64,000 nucleotides of DNA from Sulfitobacter sp. F26169L (GTDB taxonomy: Bacteria; Pseudomonadota; Alphaproteobacteria; Rhodobacterales; Rhodobacteraceae), in the NCBI RefSeq assembly GCF_026410285.1, contig NZ_JAPMLP010000003.1:434001-498000 (forward strand), in the 5' to 3' direction. A program made the translations under genes and the position numbers. Shown here piece by piece: positions 54,888 to 64,000 of the stretch. The notes under the pieces are model-generated. The model was not told the origin of the DNA, searched no databases, and worked only from the letters and a program-made list of their open reading frames with translations. The first letter of the stretch is position 1. Each line of letters begins with the position of its first letter.

Positions 54888-55208
54888 TTGAAAGATTTCG
54901 TTGATGGCACAGCCTTTAATAACGAACAAGGTAATCGTGCCCGTAAACTGTTTGCAGCTGTGGTACTGGCTGCACTTGATGATGCAATTGCTGATGACAA
55001 GAAATATGGTAACGGACCAGAGCAGATCGCCCGTTGGGCGCGTTCACGCGATGGCCGTGAAGTATTGAGCTGCGCAGGGATCGATCCAAACGAACGCGTT
55101 GTTACCGGATTGATGGATTTCGTCGGCAAAGGTGTGCGGACATCCGTTGCACTTTCGCGTGAAGAATCTGAACGCCGCAATGCAGCACAGCAAGCCGAAG
55201 CCGCGTAA
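54888..55208 (+). CDS. DUF6280-family small protein
   Basis: The protein has 106 residues, predicted helical, with charged ends: FVDGTAFNNEQGNRARKLFAAVVLAALDDAI, GPEQIARWARSRDGREVLSCAGIDPNERVV, GLMDFVGKGVRTS. This is a small conserved Rhodobacterales protein, matching what I know as DUF6280; function unknown. The start is a TTG at 54888 with AAGGA seven bases upstream (an upstream ATG frame is out of register). It is a single gene with its own strong terminator. Confidence 0.78.
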   Translation: MKDFVDGTAFNNEQGNRARKLFAAVVLAALDDAIADDKKYGNGPEQIARWARSRDGREVLSCAGIDPNERVVTGLMDFVGKGVRTSVALSREESERRNAAQQAEAA

Positions 55209-55230
55209 GCGACTTTCGGTAATCAGCTTA

Positions 55231-55261
55231 AAAAGACGCAGCCTTCGGGCTGCGTTTTTTT
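55231..55261 (+). terminator. Rho-independent terminator after the DUF6280 gene
   Basis: ACGCAGCC (55236-55243), a TTCG tetraloop and GGCTGCGT (55248-55255) form a perfect 8-pair stem, followed by seven T (55255-55261) and preceded by an A run. This is a textbook intrinsic terminator, 27 bases after the stop. Confidence 0.95.
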
Positions 55262-55408
55262 GTGTCTGGTATGATCATGCAATGGAGCTGCTTCCACATT
55301 CCTTCATTTCTAAGGATTGATAACGCCCTCTGGCCAAGCGTTTATCAATTGCCCCTTTTTCTCTGTGTCCGATTGCGTCAGGTTGCCTGAAAAAAGAAGG
55401 GGCAACAG

Positions 55409-56869
55409 GTGGCCAAGGCAATCATGATACAAGGCACTGGCAGCAATGTCGGCAAATCCGTGATCGTTGCAGGGATTTTACGCGCCTGCCGCAACCGCGG
55501 CATGATTGTGCGCCCCTTCAAGCCACAAAATATGTCCAATAATGCCGCGGTCACTGCCGACGGGGGCGAAATCGGCCGCGCCCAAGCTTTGCAGGCGCGC
55601 GCCTGCGGTGTGGACCCGCACACAGACATGAACCCCGTCCTACTCAAACCTCAAACTGCCACAGGCGCACAGGTTATCGTTCAAGGGCAGCTAGCAGGGC
55701 ATCAGGAGGCACGCGCGTTCGGGCGCAACAAGGAAACGCTGATGCCTGTGGTTCTGCAAAGCTTTCGCAGGCTTGGAAGGCAATGCGATTTAATCGTGGT
55801 TGAGGGGGCCGGCTCGCCCGCTGAAACAAATTTACGCGCGGGGGACATTGCAAACATGGGTTTTGCCCGTGCCGCCCATGTTCCTGTTGTGCTGATGGGT
55901 GACATTGATCGTGGCGGCGTAATTGCCCAGATTGTCGGCACCCAAGCTGTACTGGATGCGGAAGATAACGCCATGATCAAAGGGTTTTGCGTTAACAAAT
56001 TTCGTGGCGACCGCAGCTTGTTCGACGCGGGCCGTGACGATATTGCCGCACGCACGCGATGGCCATCGCTGGGGGTGCTGCCATGGTTCGAGCACGCCAC
56101 CCGCCTGCCTGCGGAAGATGTGATGGACCTGCCCGCGCGGGCGCGATCCGGTGGCTCGGGGCTGGTTGTGAGCGTTCCTCAACTGCCACGGATTTCCAAT
56201 TTCGATGATCTGGACCCGCTGGCGGCAGAACCATCTGTAGATTTGCGCATGATCACCGCCGGAAACCCAATTCCTGCGGATACCGATCTGGTCCTTCTGG
56301 TCGGCAGCAAATCAACCATCGGTGATCTTGCAGCACTGCGCGCGACCGGTTGGGATATTGATATTGCCGCGCACATCCGGCGCGGCGGGCATATGATGGG
56401 CCTGTGTGGCGGGTACCAAATGTTGGGCAATAGCATCAGCGATCCTGCCGGGATCGAAGGCGAGGCGAGCACTGTGCAGGGCCTTGGACATCTGGCGGTA
56501 AACACTGTTCTGGAACCGCATAAAAACCTGTCACTGCGCAGCGGTCATCATCTGGACAGCGGTGCCGCCCTGCAAGGATACGAAATTCACATGGGCAAAA
56601 CCACCGGTGCCGATTGCGCGCGACCATGGCTAATGCTGGGAGATACACATGAAGGCGCCAGCAGCCCGAATGGGCGCATCCTGGGCTGTTACCTGCATGG
56701 CATCTTCGCTTCAGACGCATTTCGCGCCGCATACCTTGGCAGTTTGGGGGTGCAATCTTCGGTCACGTTTGAGGATCAAGTAGAAGAAACGCTTGACGCG
56801 CTTGCCCGCCATATCGAGATGTATTTCGATCTCGACGCCCTGCTGGACGCCGCCGCCGAGATCGGTTGA
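55409..56869 (+). CDS. cobQ: Cobyric acid synthase (glutamine-hydrolysing)
   Basis: The protein has 486 residues. The N-terminal ATPase part has [17 protein letters not shown] and [13 protein letters not shown]; the C-terminal class I glutaminase has the nucleophile Cys in [11 protein letters not shown] and the partner His in [12 protein letters not shown]. It amidates four side chains of adenosylcobyrinic a,c-diamide in cobalamin synthesis. The start is a GTG at 55409 with an AGAAGGGG site, giving [11 protein letters not shown]. It stands alone rather than in a cob cluster. Confidence 0.95.
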   Translation: MAKAIMIQGTGSNVGKSVIVAGILRACRNRGMIVRPFKPQNMSNNAAVTADGGEIGRAQALQARACGVDPHTDMNPVLLKPQTATGAQVIVQGQLAGHQEARAFGRNKETLMPVVLQSFRRLGRQCDLIVVEGAGSPAETNLRAGDIANMGFARAAHVPVVLMGDIDRGGVIAQIVGTQAVLDAEDNAMIKGFCVNKFRGDRSLFDAGRDDIAARTRWPSLGVLPWFEHATRLPAEDVMDLPARARSGGSGLVVSVPQLPRISNFDDLDPLAAEPSVDLRMITAGNPIPADTDLVLLVGSKSTIGDLAALRATGWDIDIAAHIRRGGHMMGLCGGYQMLGNSISDPAGIEGEASTVQGLGHLAVNTVLEPHKNLSLRSGHHLDSGAALQGYEIHMGKTTGADCARPWLMLGDTHEGASSPNGRILGCYLHGIFASDAFRAAYLGSLGVQSSVTFEDQVEETLDALARHIEMYFDLDALLDAAAEIG

Positions 56870-56871
56870 AG

Positions 56872-57975
56872 TTATTCCATTTCATGCGCTGTCAACGCGC
56901 GATGAATTTCGCGGCGCACCAACTTGCGCACATTGCGGGTGATCCGCTCTCCCAATGCGCCTTGTAGCTCTGCGCGCACGATTTCGCCTACCAGATCCCG
57001 CAGGGCTGCTTCGTCCATCAGTTGGTCGTCGGCCCCTGTAACGCCCGGAGGTGGCGCAGTGGTCTGCGCATCATCTTGTTCACGCGAAGCCAGTTCATCT
57101 TCTTCGAACGTATCATCAACCGGTTCGCCACGCGCGTCCAGTTCGATGTCATCTTCCCACGCCATCGCAGGGGTATCGGGCACTGCAAGTTCGTCAGTTT
57201 CGTCTCCGTCCGGCTCCCAATCATTTGCAATCTTACCGACTGCAGCCTCCAACGCCGCAATCTTTGCGGTCAGCGGGATGCTCGACAGGCGAATCGCATC
57301 GGTGTCCTCCGGCTCGGCTTCTGCACCAACTCCCTGTTCGAAAAACTGTTCAACCTCGGCCACTACAGCGTCGCTGGCGGCGCGCACCAGATCCTCTTCA
57401 ACTTCGGTCGAACAAACCTCACTTGCATCAACGTCCCAATCGGCATCGTCGTCATGGAAATTGTCATCGGGAGCATCGGCGCGGGCATTCTGCGCCGCAT
57501 CGCCTTGGATTTCCCAATATTCCTCATCGCCGTAATTCCCATCCACCAGCTCGTCAGCGTCAGGGTACGTTTCTGTCGGCGAGGTATTTGTTCGCTCAAC
57601 ACCCTGATTTTCCGATGCGTCAGTGTCGAGGAAAAGCATCAATGGATCGCTACCGTTATCCGTGGCTACAGCGTCATCCACGTGTGATGCGGTCTGCGGT
57701 TTGGAGGGTGACCATGTCTCGCGGGCCACCGAGCCCAGATCAAGCGGCCTGTTATCCGGCGAGTCCGTTTCGGTTGCATCCTTTGAATTTTCGGCAGCCT
57801 CCGCCACCCGCAATGCAGGTGTTAGCACCAACCGGTCTGACGGAGATGCAGGTGCTGAAGCACCGTCTGCCGGTTTGCTACGCAGTCCCGCAAGGGGGCG
57901 CTTGTCTTCGGATACCAAACGGCGGATCGAAGACAACACATCTTCGACCTCTTCGGTTGTGACGGGTTTTGACAT
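56872..57975 (-). CDS. PopZ-like (DUF2497-type) acidic scaffold protein
   Basis: The protein has 367 residues. Short conserved ends flank a long acidic, low-complexity middle. The N-terminus reads TTEEVEDVLSSIRRLVSED, like the PopZ EEVLxSIRRIIxED helix, and the C-terminus LRDLVGEIVRAELQGALGERI then VRKLVRREIHRAL is like the PopZ oligomerisation helices. The middle (about 60-290) is rich in Asp and Glu, as in PopZ, which forms a polar hub that holds the chromosome origin. Homology rests on the ends only, so the polar role is inference. It ends two bases from cobQ (convergent). Confidence 0.72.
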   Translation of the reverse strand: MSKPVTTEEVEDVLSSIRRLVSEDKRPLAGLRSKPADGASAPASPSDRLVLTPALRVAEAAENSKDATETDSPDNRPLDLGSVARETWSPSKPQTASHVDDAVATDNGSDPLMLFLDTDASENQGVERTNTSPTETYPDADELVDGNYGDEEYWEIQGDAAQNARADAPDDNFHDDDADWDVDASEVCSTEVEEDLVRAASDAVVAEVEQFFEQGVGAEAEPEDTDAIRLSSIPLTAKIAALEAAVGKIANDWEPDGDETDELAVPDTPAMAWEDDIELDARGEPVDDTFEEDELASREQDDAQTTAPPPGVTGADDQLMDEAALRDLVGEIVRAELQGALGERITRNVRKLVRREIHRALTAHEME

Positions 57976-58151
57976 TTTTCACCACTCTCTACTCAGCACC
58001 AAAGATAGCGCGCCAATCAGATTCTCACAATGGGGGGAAAATCGTGGAAAAATATAAAATTAGCCTGTTGCCTTAACGCGAAATGACAACCACACATGAA
58101 AACGGGCCGCCCAATTAGGACAGCCCGCGCAATTCCCGATGGAATCCAAAT

Positions 58152-59591
58152 TCAGTTTTTCTGAAGTCGTTTCAGCACGCGATCAAGCTGCGCACCCTGT
58201 TCGGACTGCGACGTCGGGCTGTTCTTTACCAGATTATAATATTCAGTCACATCATACTGTTGGACCGGCAAACGCAAATCACGTGCGGTAAGCTGGCCTT
58301 GGGTCGCCAGGACCAGATAGGCTGCCACGTAAACCTGCGATTGGGCTGAGATGCGGGACGCTTCCGCATCCAGCAAAGCTTGTTCCGCATCCAATACATC
58401 AAGGGTTGTGCGCGCGCCCAGTGTTGCCTCCTCGCGTACGCCACGGAAGGCGATGCGTGCTGCACGGATCTGCCGTTCGGATGCCTCCAGTGATGCGCGC
58501 GCTGAACTAAGCCGTGCATAGGCGACACCGACATTTTGCTGAATATTATGACGGACCACATGCAGGTTTCCACGCTGCGCATCCCGCTGCGCCTGTGCGC
58601 GGCGCACTGCCGAAGAGCGCGCACCACCGGCATAGATCGTACCCCCGGCATTCAATCCTATCGAAGCACCGGTACTGAAATTGCTACTGTCCAGATTTTC
58701 ACTCACCGAAAGAGTACCTTGCGCGGAAATTGTCGGTCGCTTCTGCGCCTGCGCGCGTTTGATCGCCATCTCTGCCGCAGTTACCTGATGCTGGACTGCG
58801 CGCAGGCTTGGATGGTTGCGCACTGCCAAAGCCTTGGCCGCTTCGATATTGCTGCCCACTTTAGGAATGCGCGGCGGGGGCGACAAACGCCCGGGCTTGC
58901 GCCCGATCACGTTCCGGTATTCCTCCACTGCGATTGCGTAATTACCCTGCGCTGTTGCAAGACCACTGCGCGCTTGCGCCAATTGGGCTTCGGCAAGGGC
59001 GACATCCGTGCGGGTGATCTCCCCCACTTCAAACCGGTTTCTTGCTGCACGCAGTTCCTGAGTCAGCACTCTCAGGTTGTTTTGGCGCAACGCAACAAAC
59101 TCACTGGCCTCGATTACGCCCATGTAGGCTTCGACAGCGCGCTGCAAAACCTGCTGCTCAACCCCGATCAGATTCTGACGGGTTGCCAGCACGGTTTCTT
59201 TTGCAACTTCGATTCCCAGCGCCGTTGCACCGAAATCATACAGCAACATTTCAGCAATTAGCGTTCCCGTCGCAACAAGGCTGTCTGTATCCTGCGGCCC
59301 GAACGCAAGCGATGTCTGGCCGCGGCCGATCCGTTGGGTGATGCTGGCAGTCCAGCGCAACACAGGCTCAAGAGCGGCACTGGCTGCCGCAATATCTTCG
59401 TCTGCAGCGCGCAGCAAAGCGCGGTTCTGATCAAGCAAGCCCGAGTGATTATACGCACTTACCAAGGCATCGGCAAAGGTATCGGCCTGTGCCGAGGGCG
59501 CATTAAAGCCTGTCACCACGAAACAAGCAGTCGCCAGACAGCCCAACCGTGCCGCACGCACCGCCCCCCGCGTGAGTGTAGATATTACCAT
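58152..59591 (-). CDS. TolC-family outer membrane efflux protein
   Basis: The protein has 479 residues with a signal peptide (GCLATACFVVTGFNAPSAQA). Two OEP repeats form the TolC beta-barrel/coiled-coil tube: AYNHSGLLDQNRALLRAADEDI, VGEITRTDVALAEAQLAQARSGLA, then VREEATLGARTTLDVLDAEQALLDAEA. TolC lets type I systems and RND/MFS pumps open to the outside. I chose the ATG at 59591; the frame runs to 59681. It is 87 bases downstream of pcm, the pairing common in Rhodobacterales, and could serve the RTX protein elsewhere in the window; that is inference. Confidence 0.9.
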   Translation of the reverse strand: MVISTLTRGAVRAARLGCLATACFVVTGFNAPSAQADTFADALVSAYNHSGLLDQNRALLRAADEDIAAASAALEPVLRWTASITQRIGRGQTSLAFGPQDTDSLVATGTLIAEMLLYDFGATALGIEVAKETVLATRQNLIGVEQQVLQRAVEAYMGVIEASEFVALRQNNLRVLTQELRAARNRFEVGEITRTDVALAEAQLAQARSGLATAQGNYAIAVEEYRNVIGRKPGRLSPPPRIPKVGSNIEAAKALAVRNHPSLRAVQHQVTAAEMAIKRAQAQKRPTISAQGTLSVSENLDSSNFSTGASIGLNAGGTIYAGGARSSAVRRAQAQRDAQRGNLHVVRHNIQQNVGVAYARLSSARASLEASERQIRAARIAFRGVREEATLGARTTLDVLDAEQALLDAEASRISAQSQVYVAAYLVLATQGQLTARDLRLPVQQYDVTEYYNLVKNSPTSQSEQGAQLDRVLKRLQKN

Positions 59592-59677
59592 TCCAAAGCC
59601 CCTAGTTTTTTGCCACGCCCTCATCCGACCAAGCGTGTCTTGGTTGCACGTGTCGCGCCCGAATGGCGCATCACATG

Positions 59678-60331
59678 TCAAAACGTGAACGTCATTTCTT
59701 TTTCAAAGCCCGGTAACACCGGCGCAGTTGCATTAAACGCCAAACGCCAGCTGATGTGTCCTGCCCGTTTATGACCTAAGCGCACTTCACCCAATGCACC
59801 ATCCATAAAGAGCGCAACAATCCGGCCCCCTTCTTTCAGCTGGTCTGCCAGCGGACCAGGCAGATTTGAAATGCCACCCTGAAGTATAATTACATCGTAG
59901 GGGCCATGTTGTGCAGCACCGGCGGTCAGATCACCGACATGCACCACAGCGTTATCCGCACCGGCAGCCATCAGCGCATCCTGCGCCTCTTTTGCCATTG
60001 TATCGTCCTGCTCAACCGCGACTACTGCCTGCGCCATGCGCGCAATAACGGCTGTAGAATAGCCCATACCGCAGCCCACATCGAGAACCAGTTCGTCCCC
60101 GTCGATGGCCAGTGCATCCAACATCTTCGCCAGCGTGCGCGGCTCGAACAGGATGCGTCCCTGCCCTATATCGATATCCTCACCAACATAGGCCGCCTCG
60201 CGCCGGGCCGCAGGCACAAAGTCCTCGCGCGCAACGCTCAGCATTGCATCAATGATGGGGAACTTCGTAACATCCGAAGGTCGCACCTGCGTGTCCACCA
60301 TCATGGTACGTCTTTTAGAAAAGTCGGTCAT
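59678..60331 (-). CDS. Protein-L-isoaspartate O-methyltransferase family protein
   Basis: The protein has 217 residues. It has MMVDTQVRPSDVTKFPIIDAML at the start, then LSVAREDFVPAARREAAY and the SAM-binding motif I LDVGCGMGYSTAVIARM (about 83-100). These match the PCMT group that repairs isoaspartate, although in this alphaproteobacterial subgroup, always next to a TolC gene, the activity is not proven. The ATG at 60331 is supported by the conserved start; the frame extends to 60397 without homology. Confidence 0.87.
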   Translation of the reverse strand: MTDFSKRRTMMVDTQVRPSDVTKFPIIDAMLSVAREDFVPAARREAAYVGEDIDIGQGRILFEPRTLAKMLDALAIDGDELVLDVGCGMGYSTAVIARMAQAVVAVEQDDTMAKEAQDALMAAGADNAVVHVGDLTAGAAQHGPYDVIILQGGISNLPGPLADQLKEGGRIVALFMDGALGEVRLGHKRAGHISWRLAFNATAPVLPGFEKEMTFTF

Positions 60332-60497
60332 AGGGAATGCTCGTCTATACAGAATCCTGATCAGCGCCAATGTGCCACAACACTGCGCGCGCAGCAACGC
60401 CGCATCCCCACCTCCGCTTCATCACCTTGCAACATTCCAATCGGACCATCTTGCCCCTTGCAGCCCTCAAAGAGCCGGTTTATAGCGGTGAAACTTC

Positions 60498-60571
60498 GGC
60501 GAGTTGGCGGAGTGGTTACGCAGCGGATTGCAAATCCGTGTACACCGGTTCGATTCCGGTACTCGCCTCCA
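60498..60571 (+). tRNA. tRNA-Cys (anticodon GCA)
   Basis: The gene begins GGCGAGT and ends ACTCGCC-T-CCA, giving a seven-pair acceptor stem and an encoded CCA. The anticodon stem-loop CGGATTGCAAATCCG has GCA, the T-arm is CCGGTTCGATTCCGG, and the D-arm TGGCGGAGTGGTTACGCA. Length is 74 bases. It lies between pcm and a long gene-poor stretch. Confidence 0.96.
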
Positions 60572-61788
60572 TTTAATTTCAAGTACTTAGCCGAATTCCA
60601 GAAGCTATACGCGAATTTCAAACACGGATATTTGAAACAACAGCGCTGAGCCACCCCTGTGGCTAGTATCCTCAACGCAAGCGCGTTGGCGAAAAAATCG
60701 AGGCGACTGCCTTATCTTGAGAGGGCAATCAAGAACCCAAGACACAGACTTCTTAAGCAATTTCTCAGCATCGCTGCCGTTGAGCGAGAGACAGTCTAAT
60801 GTCAGGTTTGCGGACTTTCGAGACATTCATTTTTCTCACTTCGCTGACGCAGCAATTGCTCGCGTGTGCGGCATGCTTGTCGCCGCCATGCAGCACGTTT
60901 CACCAAAGCGGCCGTTCAATCGAGATATTAGAGGCCAAATCCAAACTGTACTTTCGCTGCGCGATGCTGGAACCAACGAGAGGCGGACTTTGCTGCCGGC
61001 GGCGTTACGGTTTTGCAACGTCCGCTTTCGTCATCAGTGTTTCTTGAAGCCAAGTTCATGATCGACTAGGGACCCCGGCGCACAACAATTTTCGGATGTC
61101 TGCCATTGGTCCAAGAACACTGGTGCGTGCCAGTTACAGCCAGCCTTCAAAAGCCCCACACAACTGATGCCAACCGCCCATTTCCGGTCGGCTACAATCG
61201 ATCCACTGGATCGTTTGTCAAACGGCTAGACTTCAAGATGTCCGTCTCCTTATCGAGAATGGGGTTCTCGAGACGCAGCCGGTCATTTTTTTTGGATAAG
61301 GCTCAGATATTTTTTCGTCACCACATCGGTATCGCGGTACGCCGTGATCCTTCGCATGCCCGCTCGGACCAATTGCTGTGCGCATGCTCGATAATCAGCA
61401 TCGCTATGGCAACGCCCAGACCGTCAGCCACCTGTTTGCGCCCTCCTCATCGATACTTCAGATTGATTGACGGGCAGTGGTCAGCCCGCTGGTTAAAGAG
61501 CGGCGCACCGCATACTTGCTGAATTCATCCGCCCATTTCAGCCCCCCATGTTGCGGAGAATGGCAGTAAAGGAGCGGCATCAAACCACGTCGGGTTCAAT
61601 GGGCAATGTGAGCTTCTCTTACCGGTCGCAACGCTCTATGCCGACGACCTAGTTGGAGTGTCCATTGCTGCTCTTGAGCGGTTGTGGGGTATGACGTATG
61701 GTAAATCTCATAAAAACGTCAACGCATAACAAACGCTCAGCCAGGTTTCACGATTTCTCTTGCGAAAAGCTGAAGTGGGGGCACCGCC
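60572..61788. other. 1.2-kb stretch without a recognisable gene
   Basis: Small frames on both strands (for example 60717-61061, 61106-61522) resemble nothing I know and lack ribosome sites. The base composition is less regular than in the genes around. Minus-strand pieces near 61440-61560 have some protein-like runs and could be a decayed gene, but no family can be named. The right end should hold the promoter for the regulator at 61789. The stretch sits right behind a tRNA gene, a common integration place, but I see no integrase or attachment repeat. Confidence 0.5.
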
Positions 61789-64000
61789 TTGATCTATAGA
61801 TTTCATGGTTTGGAGTTAGACACCGAACATCACGACTTGACGGCAAATAATAAATCAGTCGCTATTGCGCCCAAGGCCTTCTCGGTGCTGGTTTATTTGA
61901 TCGAAAACCGGGATCGAATGGTCGCCAAATTAGAGTTGCTTGATCAGTTCTGGACGCCGGAGGTTTCCGAAGCTGCATTGCAAACGACAATCAGCGTGAT
62001 CCGCAAAGCGTTAGACGATCAAAGTGGTGCGGTGCCGTGCATAAAAACCTACCACGGCATGGGGTTTCGCTTTGTTGCCCAACTTCGAGAGAGCAACGCG
62101 CTACCTTCTGATGGCAGGGCGGAGGCGATGGAGGTCCGTGCGCGATTGCAGGAACAATGGCTGGTGGCCATCCTGACATTGAAGCTCGGTCAAGATGGGG
62201 CGCCTTTGTCGCGGGATTTGCCGGATGCGCAGTTGGATGCGCTTATCAAGAGTGCCGAGTTCAGTGTGAAAGCGGCGAAGGGTCGCTTAATGTATATGCT
62301 GCCTGACGGATTTTCGGCTACTTTTGGATTTGATCCGCACCTTGAGGATGGCACTCGATTTGCCCTGATCTGTGCACACGAAATCATCAATCTTGAGGCG
62401 CGCACGGCGCTTGAAGGCTTGGGCATATCTGTGTCCATCGGGGTGGACACCGGGGCCACAATTCACGGCGAAACGGGTGCCGCTTCTGAATGGAACATTC
62501 CAGGCGGGGCCGCCCGTCATTCTGCGGAACTAGCAAGTCGCGCTGGCAATGGGCGCATTCTGGTAAGTGGGGCGGTCAAGAACCTTTTGCGAGACGAGAT
62601 CGAGGCAGAACCCATCGGAGATGATTTCCTGCTTTTTCGCCCACCCGATGAACGCGTGGGTCTGACTGCACGCCCGTTCGCAAGGCAGACGCCGTTTGTC
62701 GGGCGCGGGGCAGAGATGTCTTTCTTGCGGGCGAACTTGCTGAAATGCGATAAAGGTGAATGTCAGACGGTTATCTTACTAGGGCCCGCGGGGATCGGGA
62801 AATCGCGGCTGGTATCTGAATTCCTTGCAGACATGAAACCTGGCGATGGCGTTTATCACAAGTATTATTGCATGCCGCGCCATTGCGAAACCCCTCTCGC
62901 GCTGCTCCGGCAGATGTGCATCGATCTGTTCGCAGGCATCGATGATTTTCCGGACTTTGACCCAATAGATAAGGCCCTCTTGCGGGCGTTGCTGAACGAC
63001 GCGGAGCGTCCTGATCCGATCCTTGAAGGTGTGTCGGATTTCTACAAACATCAGCGTACGCTAGCATTGATCGAACGGTTTCTTGAAAAGATTTGCACTG
63101 AGACATGTCATGTTCTTGTTGTCGAAGACGTCCATTGGATGGACAAGGCATCGCACCGGTATCTTGAAGCGCTGATCCGGACGTCAACGCAAGGCAAGCT
63201 GATGATCATCCTCACCGCGCGCCCGTCAGGTTTCCCCTCGTTAACTGAAAGTGTTCTCCAATTGGCACCGTTGGGGCAGATGGAAAGCAGAACGCTTTTG
63301 CATCAGATCCCCGAGTTGGCCAATCTTGCGCCACCCTTGGTCGAGACCTTGGTGCAACGCGCCGCTGGTAACCCATTTTTTCTTGAAGAACTCGCCCATG
63401 CGACGAAAACCGGGTCTAACCCTTCGCGCGATTTGCCCGACACGGTTCAGGCTGTTATCGAAGTTCGGATCGCAGAGTTGGACAACGATCTGCGCATGAT
63501 CGTCTATATGGTATCGGTTGTCGGCCAGCCGGCCAAACCGGCCTTGATCGCGCATTTGATGGGCCTCCCGCAGGACACGGTTCAGGCGCGGTTGGACCGT
63601 TTGATCAGCCTTGGTTTTCTGCATGAAGACGAGGACCACCTTGTGTGCAGGCATATGCTTTTTCAGGATACCGCCTACGCCATGTTGGTGCCGAAGGAGC
63701 GGGCAGAGTTACACAAAAAGATAGCACTGTATTTTGAAGGCAACGCCGAGACCAATCCCGTTCGCCCTGAAATACTGGGGTCGCACTTTCAAGAGGCCGG
63801 AGATACGCCGCGCGCAATCACCTATTGGATCAAGGCATCCTACGCTGCGTTGGTCCGTTCCGCACATCCCGAGGCTGCCGTTTTCTCTAACTATGGGCTT
63901 GATCTGGTTGCGGGTAGCGAGGCCGAGGGGACGGAGTCCGAAATGAGGCTGCAACTTGCGCAGGCGCAGGCCCTTATGGCTATGAAGGGGTACGGGTTCA
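61789..64000 (+). CDS. Winged-helix / cyclase-like / AAA-type regulator, C-terminus cut by window edge
   Basis: The frame is open for 737 codons to the right edge. Residues 1-100 are an OmpR/PhoB-type winged helix (FHGLELDTEHHDL, APKAFSVLVYLIENRDRMV, ALQTTISVIRKALDDQ, YHGMGFRFVA). Residues 120-280 follow the course of a class III nucleotide cyclase (LMYMLPDGFSATFGFDPHLEDG, VSIGVDTGATIHGE, GRILVSGAVKNLL), but metal-binding aspartates are not where active enzymes have them. From about 310 there is a P-loop ATPase: FVGRGAEMSFLRANLL, Walker A GPAGIGKS (332-339), Walker B LVVEDVHWMD (D447 region). A helical C-terminal region starts near 600. The start is probably a TTG at 61789 (GTGGGGG upstream), since no ATG stands before the conserved IYRFHG. 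It likely senses a signal and controls genes; targets unknown. Confidence 0.85.
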   Translation, partial: MIYRFHGLELDTEHHDLTANNKSVAIAPKAFSVLVYLIENRDRMVAKLELLDQFWTPEVSEAALQTTISVIRKALDDQSGAVPCIKTYHGMGFRFVAQLRESNALPSDGRAEAMEVRARLQEQWLVAILTLKLGQDGAPLSRDLPDAQLDALIKSAEFSVKAAKGRLMYMLPDGFSATFGFDPHLEDGTRFALICAHEIINLEARTALEGLGISVSIGVDTGATIHGETGAASEWNIPGGAARHSAELASRAGNGRILVSGAVKNLLRDEIEAEPIGDDFLLFRPPDERVGLTARPFARQTPFVGRGAEMSFLRANLLKCDKGECQTVILLGPAGIGKSRLVSEFLADMKPGDGVYHKYYCMPRHCETPLALLRQMCIDLFAGIDDFPDFDPIDKALLRALLNDAERPDPILEGVSDFYKHQRTLALIERFLEKICTETCHVLVVEDVHWMDKASHRYLEALIRTSTQGKLMIILTARPSGFPSLTESVLQLAPLGQMESRTLLHQIPELANLAPPLVETLVQRAAGNPFFLEELAHATKTGSNPSRDLPDTVQAVIEVRIAELDNDLRMIVYMVSVVGQPAKPALIAHLMGLPQDTVQARLDRLISLGFLHEDEDHLVCRHMLFQDTAYAMLVPKERAELHKKIALYFEGNAETNPVRPEILGSHFQEAGDTPRAITYWIKASYAALVRSAHPEAAVFSNYGLDLVAGSEAEGTESEMRLQLAQAQALMAMKGYGF

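Noticed and set aside
60605-61522. Several small frames behind tRNA-Cys as genes
   Set aside because: Cys- and Arg-rich translations without ribosome sites or family features.

Overview
The window looks like a chromosomal segment of an aerobic alphaproteobacterium of the Rhodobacterales (Roseobacter group). Pointers are the gene families and their pairings: a carnitine dehydrogenase fused to a thioesterase next to a BKACE enzyme, PutA with a divergent Lrp-type regulator, DUF3572, DUF983 and DUF6280 proteins, a PopZ-like protein, and pcm directly upstream of a TolC-type gene. Third positions are GC-rich. I cannot name the genus. There is no rRNA operon, prophage, CRISPR array or intact insertion sequence.

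Layout. 1-8.1 kb: an MttB-superfamily methyltransferase cut by the left edge, a HAD phosphatase coupled to a DUF3572 protein, a PleD-like diguanylate cyclase with degenerate receiver domains, an ECF sigma factor operon (EF-hand protein, sigma factor, candidate anti-sigma factor, Spy-like periplasmic protein), DUF983, a Nudix hydrolase and an EamA transporter. 8.8-11.7 kb: a tightly overlapped L-carnitine degradation operon. 11.8-18.9 kb: aldo/keto reductase divergent from an MFS permease, a broken serine hydrolase, metG and an RTX-type calcium-binding protein. 19.3-26.5 kb: an IS3-type transposase scrap, then a phosphorelay island (CHASE-PAS hybrid kinase, second PAS kinase, CheY-like protein, and on the other strand a receiver with a degenerate GGDEF domain coupled to an Hpt protein). 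26.9-34.5 kb: tRNA-Leu, putR/putA, rhomboid protease, a GFA-like protein, an inositol-phosphatase family enzyme and an MDR reductase.

34.6-38.2 kb is a graveyard: a LuxR-type regulator with an in-frame stop, a von Willebrand A-type secreted protein broken by many frameshifts, and a formerly coupled downstream gene. 38.6-50.4 kb: metR/metF, a hotdog thioesterase, a DUF2235 hydrolase, an orphan form-II CoxL-like molybdoenzyme large subunit, valS, a crotonase and a HisC-like aminotransferase. 50.6-60.6 kb: an MsbA-like ABC exporter, a glycosyltransferase, ygfZ, efp, a DUF6280 protein, cobQ, a PopZ-like protein, a TolC-type outer membrane protein, pcm and tRNA-Cys. About 1.2 kb with no recognisable gene follows, then a large winged-helix/cyclase-like/AAA regulator that runs off the right edge.

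The strongest candidates for something not well described are the split phosphorelay island (19.8-26.5 kb), in which a catalytically dead GGDEF domain is attached to an intact receiver and coupled to an Hpt protein, and the right-edge regulator, which joins an OmpR-type DNA-binding domain to a degenerate cyclase-like domain and a P-loop ATPase. The carnitine operon looks complete for conversion of carnitine to glycine betaine and carries a lipocalin-type lipoprotein of unknown role.
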